Shown in pieces: positions 1 through 5,429 of a DNA stretch of 5,943 nucleotides. The stretch lies in the NCBI GenBank assembly GCA_013824055.1, contig PNNE01000354.1:1-5943 (forward strand). Reading direction: 5' to 3'. The translations under genes were made by a program, and so were the position numbers. Source of the stretch: Rhodobacter sp. (GTDB lineage: Bacteria; Pseudomonadota; Alphaproteobacteria; Rhodobacterales; Rhodobacteraceae). Position 1 is the stretch's first letter; each line of letters starts with the position of its first letter. Under the pieces are notes generated by a model. The model searched no databases, was not told the origin of the DNA, and saw only the letters and a program-made list of their open reading frames with translations.

Positions 1-1017
1 GACCCGGTGGCTGGCGACAGCTTTACCGTGATCGGCGAGGCGGGTGCGGGGCATGGCTTTGCCGGCAAGGTCGAAGCGGACCAGGCGGTCCGAATCTTCA
101 CCGGCGCGCCGGTGCCTGAAGGTGCCACCCGCGTCGTGATCCAGGAGGATGTGACCCGCGACGGCGACAGGATCACCGTGAAGCCCGGTGCGGACGCGGG
201 GCCTCACATCCGCCCCCAGGGCCAGGATTTCCGCGTCGGAGACAGCCTCTCGCCCCGCCTGCTGCGTCCCAATGATCTTGCCCTGCTGGCGGCGATGAAC
301 ATCCCGGCGGTCCAGGCCACGCGCCGCCCGGTCGTGGCCCTGGTCGCCACCGGAGACGAGCTGGTGATGCCGGGCGAAGACCCGGCACCTGACCAGATCA
401 TCGCCTCGAACAGCTTTGCGCTGAAGGCGATGGTCGAGGCCGGGGGCGGCCTCGCCCGCCTGCTGCCCATCGCGCGCGACACCGAGGCGGAACTTGCCAC
501 CGTGCTTGGCCTTGCCGCCGAGGCCGACCTGATCGTCACCATCGGCGGCGCCTCGGTGGGCGACCACGACCTGGTCGGTCGCGTCGCGGGACTGGAGCAC
601 AGTTTCTGGAAACTTGCGCTGCGCCCCGGCAAGCCCTTGCTGGCGGGGCGGCTGAACGGCGTGCCGCTGCTGGGCCTGCCCGGCAACCCGGTCAGCGCCA
701 TCGTCTGCGGGCATCTCTTCCTCTTGCCGATGGTCCGCGCCATGCTGGGCCGCCCGGATGCTGCCCCGAAACCACGACAGGCGCGGCTGACCACCGCCCT
801 GCCCGCCAACGGTCCCCGCGCGCATTACATGCGGGCGCGGCTGACCCCCGGCGAGGGTCTGCCGGAAATCACCCCCTTCGACCGGCAGGATTCGGCGCTT
901 CTGTCGATCCTGGGCCAGGCCGATGCCCTGTTGATCCGTCCCGTCGACGCAGCCGCCTGTCACGCCGGAGCCACGGTTCCCTATCTGCCGCTTCAGGGGT
1001 CTGTGGATATTTCTTGA
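1..1017 (+). CDS. moeA: Molybdopterin molybdenumtransferase MoeA, 5'-truncated by the window edge
   Basis: MoeA inserts molybdate into adenylylated molybdopterin in the cytoplasm, the last common step of molybdenum cofactor synthesis. The frame is open from base 1 and ends at TGA 1015-1017. Counting from the GTG at base 7, which is internal and not a true start, visible motifs are TGAPVPEG (32-39), the MoCF-biosynthesis domain with VALVATGDEL (110-119), TIGGASVGDHD (178-188), LRPGKPLLAG (205-214) and LGLPGNPVSA (222-231), then the C-terminal beta-barrel domain IV to residue 336. These align in order with E. coli MoeA. About 60-70 N-terminal residues, including the MDGYA motif with its key aspartate, lie outside the window. 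No frameshift or internal stop is seen. No terminator follows; the stop codon overlaps the putative -35 element of lexA, so read-through into lexA is possible. The family assignment is secure. A paralogue of the MoeA/Gephyrin family cannot be excluded without the N-terminus. Confidence 0.95.
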   Translation, partial: DPVAGDSFTVIGEAGAGHGFAGKVEADQAVRIFTGAPVPEGATRVVIQEDVTRDGDRITVKPGADAGPHIRPQGQDFRVGDSLSPRLLRPNDLALLAAMNIPAVQATRRPVVALVATGDELVMPGEDPAPDQIIASNSFALKAMVEAGGGLARLLPIARDTEAELATVLGLAAEADLIVTIGGASVGDHDLVGRVAGLEHSFWKLALRPGKPLLAGRLNGVPLLGLPGNPVSAIVCGHLFLLPMVRAMLGRPDAAPKPRQARLTTALPANGPRAHYMRARLTPGEGLPEITPFDRQDSALLSILGQADALLIRPVDAAACHAGATVPYLPLQGSVDIS

Positions 1018-1042
1018 CACAAACCGGGAACACGGGCAGAAC
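1014..1042 (+). promoter_or_regulatory. Putative sigma-70 promoter of lexA
   Basis: A perfect consensus -35 hexamer, TTGACA, lies at 1014-1019 and overlaps the TGA stop codon of moeA. With the usual 17-base spacer the -10 would fall at 1037-1042 (CAGAAC), which is a poor match; slightly later alternatives such as AACATT at 1040-1045 need a 20-base spacer. Weak -10 elements are common in GC-rich alphaproteobacteria. The two LexA half-sites fall in the spacer and on the -10 region, where bound LexA would block RNA polymerase. The -35 is convincing by sequence; the exact -10 and start point are not determined. Confidence 0.55.
1028..1042 (+). promoter_or_regulatory. LexA operator (SOS box, alphaproteobacterial type)
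   Basis: GAAC at 1028-1031 and GAAC at 1039-1042 are separated by exactly 7 bases (acgggca). This direct repeat, equal to GTTC-N7-GTTC on the other strand, is the established LexA-binding sequence of Rhodobacter and Rhizobium relatives. It lies 34 bases upstream of the lexA start and between or on the promoter elements, as expected for autorepression of lexA. By eye I saw no second copy in the window. Confidence 0.87.
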
Positions 1043-1062
1043 ATTACGCAAACGCATGATGT

Positions 1063-1067
1063 GGGAG
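1063..1067 (+). promoter_or_regulatory. lexA ribosome binding site
   Basis: GGGAG at 1063-1067 is a good Shine-Dalgarno match and stands 8 bases before GTG 1076. It decides the lexA start: the in-frame GTG at 1061 sits on top of this site and has no comparable site at the right distance. Confidence 0.7.
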
Positions 1068-1075
1068 AGAACCCC

Positions 1076-1762
1076 GTGCTGACACGCAAGCAGTTGGAAC
1101 TTCTGGACTTCATCAAGACGCGGATGGACCGCGACGGGGTGCCGCCCTCTTTCGACGAGATGAAGGACGCGCTGGATCTGCGGTCCAAGTCCGGCATCCA
1201 CCGGCTGATCACCGCGCTGGAGGAGCGTGGCTTCATCCGCCGCCTCGCCCACCGGGCCCGCGCGCTGGAAATCGTCAAGCTGCCCGAAGCGATGGAAAAA
1301 CCCGGCTTCAGCCCCAAGGTGATCACCGGCGACAAGGTCGATCCGCCGCGCGGGGCAATGCCCGTCTCCACTGTCCATGCGATTGAACTGCCGGTGATGG
1401 GCCGGATTGCCGCCGGTGTGCCGATCGAGGCGATCTCGGAAGTGTCGCACCACGTGGCCGTGCCGGGCTCGATGCTGTCGGGCAAGGGCCAGCACTATGC
1501 GCTTGAGGTCAAAGGCGATTCCATGATCGAGGCCGGGATCAACGACGGTGACATCGTGGTGATCCGCGAACAGAGCACCGCTGACAACGGCGACATCGTC
1601 GTGGCTCTGGTCGAAGATCACGAGGCGACGCTGAAGCGCTTTCGCCGCCGCGGCACCATGATCGCGCTGGAAGCCGCCAACCCGGCCTACGAGACGCGGG
1701 TGTTTCCCGACCACCTGGTCAAGGTGCAGGGCCGTCTGGTCGGGCTGATCCGCAGCTACTGA
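1076..1762 (+). CDS. lexA: LexA, SOS transcriptional repressor and self-cleaving protease
   Basis: LexA represses DNA-damage genes and is inactivated when RecA on single-stranded DNA triggers its self-cleavage. The protein has 228 residues from GTG 1076, beginning MLTRKQLELLDFI as in related LexA proteins. The N-terminal winged-helix domain covers about 1-68, with a probable recognition helix at 37-50. A long linker (about 70-100) follows, typical of alphaproteobacterial LexA. The S24 peptidase domain holds the Ala113-Gly114 cleavage site in MGRIAAGVP, nucleophile Ser149 in KGDSMIEAG and catalytic Lys187 in EATLKRF, all intact. An in-frame GTG at 1061 would add five residues, but GGGAG at 1063-1067 and family homology favour 1076. 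Its own LexA box at 1028-1042 indicates autoregulation. The stop TGA lies inside the 3' end of the convergent comEC. Function is assigned with high confidence. Confidence 0.97.
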   Translation: MLTRKQLELLDFIKTRMDRDGVPPSFDEMKDALDLRSKSGIHRLITALEERGFIRRLAHRARALEIVKLPEAMEKPGFSPKVITGDKVDPPRGAMPVSTVHAIELPVMGRIAAGVPIEAISEVSHHVAVPGSMLSGKGQHYALEVKGDSMIEAGINDGDIVVIREQSTADNGDIVVALVEDHEATLKRFRRRGTMIALEAANPAYETRVFPDHLVKVQGRLVGLIRSY

Positions 1763-3888
1763 GCGGCTGGCCGCAGATCGCTGGCCAGAAGGCTGGGCAA
1801 CTCGACCTCGCGCGCGGGCGGTGACCACAGCCGCCGCGCGCCCTTGGTCGGCTCGATCAGGATGCCACCCGCGTCGGTCCAGATCGCAAGGGGACCGGTT
1901 GCCGCCAGCGTCCTCTGGTCGATCAGCGGGCAATCCTCGGGCGGCAGCTCCGGCTCGGCCGCAAGGATCACCAGAGCGGCCTCGACGCAGACCCGCGCCA
2001 GCTTGGCCTCGGCCCCCTTGCCGGTCAGGGACACCACGCGCAGACCGGCCAGGGTGAACCAGCGCTCGCCTTTCGGCCCGTCGAATCCCGGACGCTCGGC
2101 CGCCTTGGCCTGTGGCAGAAGGTCGCCATCGTTCTGCAACCAGTTCTCTGCCGCGAAACCGCCGCCCTTCGGCGCCGAAAGCGCGCGCCCCTCCGGCCCC
2201 GCAAGCCCCAGAAGCCGGCCATCGCCCGAGACAAGCAGCACCGGCCGCTCGGCCGTGACCCATAGCGCCAGCGCAGCCAGCACCGGCAGCAGGCCCAGCA
2301 GCTGCACCCTGCCGCGCCAGAGGATCAGCCAGATCGCCCCCAGCGTGAACACCGGCAGCGCCCAGGGCCCCGGCGCGGGGATCGCCGTCACCGCCCCCTC
2401 CAGCCCGGCAATCCAGTGCGCCACGAACAGGATCCAGCGCGCGCCCTGCTCCATGAACCACAGCGGCAGCCAGGCCAGGCCGATGGGGGCCAACAGCGCC
2501 GCCACCGCCCCCGCCGGCATGATCACCGCGCCCATCACCGGGACGGTCAGCACGTTGGCGAGAAGCCCATAGTCGGTGAACCGGTTGAAATGCGCGGCGG
2601 CATAGGGCGCGGTCGACAGGCCCCCGATCAACGAGGACAGGACCAGCGTGAAGACCGGCATCAGCCAGCGCGGCAGGCGTTCGCGGTAGATGCTGCCATC
2701 CAGCGCCGCAAAGCCCACGATCAGCGCGACGGTGGCGGCGAAGGACATCTGAAAGCCGGGTTCCAGCAGGCTTTCGGGTTTCAGCAGCAGCAGGATCATC
2801 GCCGCCACCGCCACCGAACGCAGTGTAAGCGCCCGGCGATCCAGCAGCACGGCACCAAGCAGGACCGCGATCATGATGAAGGCGCGCTCGGTCGCGACAT
2901 TTGCGCCCGACAGCAGCAGATAGAACAGGGCCACGGCCAGGCTGACCAGCGCCGCGACCTTCTTGGTGTTCACCCGCAAGGCAATGAAGGGGATCAGCGC
3001 CAGGCCATAGCGGAACAGCGCGAAGACGAAGGCGGTCAGAAAGGCCATGTTCATCCCCGAGATCGCCAGAAGATGCGCCAGTGAGCTGTCGCGCAAGGCC
3101 TGCACCGTGTCCTCGGTGATCGCCGACCGGTCCCCCGTCATCGCCCCCGCCGCAAAAGCCCCCGGCTGGCCCTCCATGTGCGCCAGCATCCCCAGAGTAA
3201 GCCAGGTCCGCAGCCGGTCGATCGGCAGCGCGCCATCCGTGGGTTCCTCCAGCAAGAGGACGGGCGTGCGCGTGTAGCCCACCGCCCCCAGCTGATCGAA
3301 AAAGGCCATGCGGCGGAAGTCGAAGGCCCCCGGCTCGACCGGCCCTTCCGGGGCCGCAAGGTGCGCGGTCAGGATCACCACCTGGCCGGGTGTGGGTTTC
3401 AGCCAGTCCTGTTCGCCCTGCAAGGAGACGCGGACGCGCAGCGGGGTCCGTTCGGGAGAAACCCTCTGCAACACGACCTGATCCAGCGTCAGGCGCAGGG
3501 CGTCGGATTGCGAGCGGTCGATCTTGACGATCCGCCCCTCCACCGGGCCGTAGTAGCGGAAGGTCAGCATCGGGGCGTCCAGCGAATGGGCGCGGATGCC
3601 TGCCGCGCTCCAGCCGATCGCAAGGGCCGCCACCGCAAGACCAAGCGGCCGCGCAAGCTCGGACCGCCAGCCAAGGCCCAGGCCCCCCGCCACCAGCAGA
3701 GCCGCCAGAGCGTAGCTTCCGGCGCCCGGCTCGCTTTCCAGGGTGAACCAGATGCCGATCCCGCAGCCGATCAGCACGGCGATCCAGGGAAACAGCAGCC
3801 CCCGCGCCGTCTGCAGCGCCTCCAGCGGCGCGATCAGGGCCCTGGCGACGGCCACCTTGTTTCCCACCCCGCGATTGCCTAAACCCAC
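1756..3888 (-). CDS. comEC: ComEC/Rec2-family DNA-uptake channel, inner membrane
   Basis: ComEC forms the inner-membrane pore that carries single-stranded DNA into the cytoplasm during transformation. The 710-residue protein shows early hydrophobic segments (about 31-48, 60-78, 82-97), a soluble region (about 105-210) that fits the DUF4131/OB-fold domain, then the Competence domain with the family signature HLLAISGMNM (272-281) and some eight to ten membrane segments up to about 545. The last 165 residues are soluble, but no HxHxDH metal motif of the canonical C-terminal metallo-beta-lactamase domain is present. The start is uncertain: GTG 3888 has TAGGG five bases upstream, while in-frame GTGs at 3867 and 3855 would remove 7 or 11 residues; no ATG occurs before residue 107. 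The stop TAG (1756-1758) overlaps the lexA end by 7 bases. In Rhodobacter capsulatus ComEC is required for gene transfer agent reception; a role in natural competence here is inferred. Confidence 0.92.
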   Translation of the reverse strand: MGLGNRGVGNKVAVARALIAPLEALQTARGLLFPWIAVLIGCGIGIWFTLESEPGAGSYALAALLVAGGLGLGWRSELARPLGLAVAALAIGWSAAGIRAHSLDAPMLTFRYYGPVEGRIVKIDRSQSDALRLTLDQVVLQRVSPERTPLRVRVSLQGEQDWLKPTPGQVVILTAHLAAPEGPVEPGAFDFRRMAFFDQLGAVGYTRTPVLLLEEPTDGALPIDRLRTWLTLGMLAHMEGQPGAFAAGAMTGDRSAITEDTVQALRDSSLAHLLAISGMNMAFLTAFVFALFRYGLALIPFIALRVNTKKVAALVSLAVALFYLLLSGANVATERAFIMIAVLLGAVLLDRRALTLRSVAVAAMILLLLKPESLLEPGFQMSFAATVALIVGFAALDGSIYRERLPRWLMPVFTLVLSSLIGGLSTAPYAAAHFNRFTDYGLLANVLTVPVMGAVIMPAGAVAALLAPIGLAWLPLWFMEQGARWILFVAHWIAGLEGAVTAIPAPGPWALPVFTLGAIWLILWRGRVQLLGLLPVLAALALWVTAERPVLLVSGDGRLLGLAGPEGRALSAPKGGGFAAENWLQNDGDLLPQAKAAERPGFDGPKGERWFTLAGLRVVSLTGKGAEAKLARVCVEAALVILAAEPELPPEDCPLIDQRTLAATGPLAIWTDAGGILIEPTKGARRLWSPPAREVELPSLLASDLRPAAQ

Positions 3889-3915
3889 GCCAACCCTACG
3901 CCGCTCATGGTTTCC

Positions 3916-3921
3916 GAAAGG
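3916..3921 (+). promoter_or_regulatory. Possible gltX ribosome binding site
   Basis: GAAAGG at 3916-3921 is the only Shine-Dalgarno-like sequence before ATG 3933. The 11-base gap is longer than ideal. The 44 bases between divergent comEC and gltX (3889-3932) must hold most start signals for both genes; I found no convincing -35/-10 pair on either strand, so the promoters may reach into the coding regions. Confidence 0.4.
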
Positions 3922-3932
3922 TTAACACCGTC

Positions 3933-5336
3933 ATGTCCTCCCCCGTCGTCACCCGCTTTGCGCCCTCGCCCACCGGGTATCTGCACATCGGCGGCGGCCG
4001 GACGGCGCTGTTCAACTGGCTTTACGCCCGGGGGCGCGGCGGCAGGTTCCTGCTTCGGATCGAGGATACCGACCGCGAACGCTCCACCCCCGAGGCGACC
4101 GCGGCAATCCTGCGCGGCTTGACCTGGCTCGGCCTCGACTGGGACGGCGAGGTGGTCAGCCAGTTCGAACGCCGCGACCGCCATGCCGAGGTGGCACAGC
4201 AGATGCTTGCGCGAGGAACGGCTTACAAGTGCTTCTCGACGCAGGAAGAAATCGCCGCCTTCCGCGCGGCGCAAGAGGCTGCGGGCGCAAGCTATGCCGT
4301 CTTCCAGAGCCCCTGGCGCGATGCCGACCCTGCGACCCACCCCGACGCCCCCTTCGCCATCCGGATGAAGGCCCCCCGCACCGGCGAGACCATCATCGAC
4401 GACCAGGTCCAGGGCCGCGTGGTGATCAGGAACGAGACGCTGGACGACATGATCGTGCTGCGGTCCGACGGAACCCCGGTCTACATGCTGGCCGTGGTGG
4501 TGGACGACCACGACATGGGGGTCACGCATGTGATCCGCGGCGACGACCACCTGAACAATGCCGCCCGCCAGCAGATGGTCTATGACGCGATGGGCTGGCA
4601 GATCCCGGTCTGGGCGCATATCCCGCTGATCCACGGGCCGGACGGCAAGAAGCTGTCCAAGCGCCACGGCGCCACGGGGGTCGAGGAGTACCAGGCGATG
4701 GGCTACCCGGCGGCGGGGATGCGGAACTACCTGACGCGGCTTGGCTGGGCGCATGGCGACGCCGAGATCTTCACCAGCGCCGAGGCGATGAAGATGTTCG
4801 ACCTGTCGGGAATCGGTCGCGCTCCGGCGCGGCTGGATTTCAAGAAGCTGGAAAACACCTGCGGCCACCACATGGCCATGGCAGAGGATGCCGCACTGCT
4901 GCACGAATTGCAGGCCTATCTGGCCGCAGCGGGCCGTCCCGCGCTGACCGAACGGCAGAAAAGCCTGATGCTGCAGGCTTTGCCCTTCCTCAAGTCATCT
5001 GCGAAGACCTTCCCGGAACTGCTTGATAAGGCGACATTCCTGATGGTTTCGCGACCCGTCGCCCGGGATGCGAAGGCACAAGAGGCGCTGGATACGGTAT
5101 CCCGTGGTATACTGAAATCGTTGACGCCGCGCCTGCATAATGCTAGTTGGACGAAAGAGGCGCTTGAGCCCATCCTGACCGGCGTTGCCGCGGAAAACGG
5201 CATCGGGTTCGGCAAACTCGCGGCGCCCCTGCGTGCGGCCCTTTCAGGCCGAACTGTTACACCTTCGGTTTACGACATGATGCTAACCATCGGTCGGGAA
5301 GAAACCGTCGCCAGGCTGTCGGACGCCGCTTCATGA
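3933..5336 (+). CDS. gltX: Glutamyl-tRNA synthetase (class I)
   Basis: GltX charges tRNA with glutamate in the cytoplasm using ATP. The 467-residue product is full length for the family. The catalytic Rossmann fold has the HIGH-class motif in FAPSPTGYLHIGGGRTALFN (9-28), followed by LLRIEDTDRER (40-50), VIRGDDHLNN (200-209) and the KMSKS-class loop KKLSKRHGA (239-247). The all-helical anticodon-binding region fills about 320-467. ATG 3933 is chosen because the protein then begins MSSPVVTRFAPSPTG, just as relatives do. A single cysteine (Cys100) is seen where the E. coli enzyme has its zinc ligands, so that zinc site is absent. Many alphaproteobacteria carry two GltX paralogues, one of which may charge tRNA-Gln for amidation; which type this is cannot be told by eye, although the position before gltA is what I recall for Rhodobacterales. 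The 3' third uses AT-richer codons than the rest. Confidence 0.96.
   Translation: MSSPVVTRFAPSPTGYLHIGGGRTALFNWLYARGRGGRFLLRIEDTDRERSTPEATAAILRGLTWLGLDWDGEVVSQFERRDRHAEVAQQMLARGTAYKCFSTQEEIAAFRAAQEAAGASYAVFQSPWRDADPATHPDAPFAIRMKAPRTGETIIDDQVQGRVVIRNETLDDMIVLRSDGTPVYMLAVVVDDHDMGVTHVIRGDDHLNNAARQQMVYDAMGWQIPVWAHIPLIHGPDGKKLSKRHGATGVEEYQAMGYPAAGMRNYLTRLGWAHGDAEIFTSAEAMKMFDLSGIGRAPARLDFKKLENTCGHHMAMAEDAALLHELQAYLAAAGRPALTERQKSLMLQALPFLKSSAKTFPELLDKATFLMVSRPVARDAKAQEALDTVSRGILKSLTPRLHNASWTKEALEPILTGVAAENGIGFGKLAAPLRAALSGRTVTPSVYDMMLTIGREETVARLSDAAS
5105..5113 (+). promoter_or_regulatory. Candidate extended -10 promoter element inside gltX
   Basis: TGGTATACT matches the extended -10 form TGnTATAAT with one mismatch and lies in a locally AT-richer part of gltX, 316 bases before the gltA start. 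No good -35 is seen 17 bases upstream, though extended -10 promoters may not need one. It may be chance; it is listed because a gltA promoter has to lie somewhere in this area. Confidence 0.2.
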
Positions 5337-5352
5337 AGGGCGCCCCCCGGCC

Positions 5353-5381
5353 TTGAACCCACCCCAGCCGGGGTGCAGGAT
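5353..5381 (+). promoter_or_regulatory. Candidate gltA promoter in the gltX-gltA gap
   Basis: TTGAAC at 5353-5358 is a good -35 match (four of six in TTGACA terms, with the TTGA core intact). At a 17-base spacing stands CAGGAT (5376-5381), a weak -10 with three matches. It is the best pair I found in the 93 bases between gltX and gltA. The spacer contains a six-pair inverted repeat. Confidence 0.3.
5360..5375 (+). repeat. Short GC-rich inverted repeat downstream of gltX
   Basis: CACCCC (5360-5365) pairs perfectly with GGGGTG (5370-5375) around a four-base loop AGCC. It starts 23 bases after the gltX stop. No T-run follows, so it is not a standard intrinsic terminator. It could weakly attenuate read-through or stabilise the gltX transcript end. 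Confidence 0.45.
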
Positions 5382-5385
5382 AGCA

Positions 5386-5415
5386 ATGGCCGCCCCTGCC
5401 AGGGACGACCGCCAT
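5386..5415 (+). repeat. Nested inverted repeat in the gltA leader
   Basis: ATGGC (5386-5390) pairs with GCCAT (5411-5415), and inside it CCCT (5394-5397) pairs with AGGG (5401-5404) around loop GCC. The two stems are joined by an asymmetric internal loop. The structure ends only four bases before the gltA Shine-Dalgarno sequence. It may affect translation start or be a chance product of high GC; it matches no riboswitch family I can name. Confidence 0.35.
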
Positions 5416-5419
5416 GACC

Positions 5420-5425
5420 GGGGAG
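5420..5425 (+). promoter_or_regulatory. gltA ribosome binding site
   Basis: GGGGAG at 5420-5425 stands four bases before ATG 5430 and contains the GGAG core. It supports ATG 5430 rather than the out-of-frame ATG at 5414. Confidence 0.65.
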
Positions 5426-5429
5426 CACC

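Noticed and set aside
1061..1075. GTG at 1061 as the lexA start
   Set aside because: It overlaps the Shine-Dalgarno sequence that serves GTG 1076, and the five extra residues are absent from the usual LexA N-terminus (MLTRKQ).
1767..1788. Hairpin CTGGCC/GGCCAG just after the lexA stop as a terminator
   Set aside because: The six-pair stem has a ten-base loop and no T-run on either strand, and it lies within comEC codons. It is not convincing as an intrinsic terminator.
869..2461. 530-residue open frame on the minus strand across moeA, lexA and part of comEC
   Set aside because: It is antisense to two well-identified genes and out of frame with comEC on its own strand. Its composition (Gly, Ala, Arg, His, Asp rich) is that of a shadow frame in high-GC DNA, and no family is recognisable.
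2416..3882. Long plus-strand frames opposite comEC (2416-3084 and 3178-3882)
   Set aside because: Their Gln/Arg/His-rich products are reverse readings of the membrane segments of comEC and have no supporting ribosome sites.
3879..4904. 341-residue open frame on the minus strand opposite gltX
   Set aside because: It is fully antisense to a confident gltX, with a His/Val/Arg/Gly-rich sequence typical of reverse-frame artefacts and no recognisable domain.
5121..5141. TTGACG plus CATAAT as a complete sigma-70 promoter
   Set aside because: The spacing is 9 bases, far below the 16-18 needed, so the two cannot act as one promoter.
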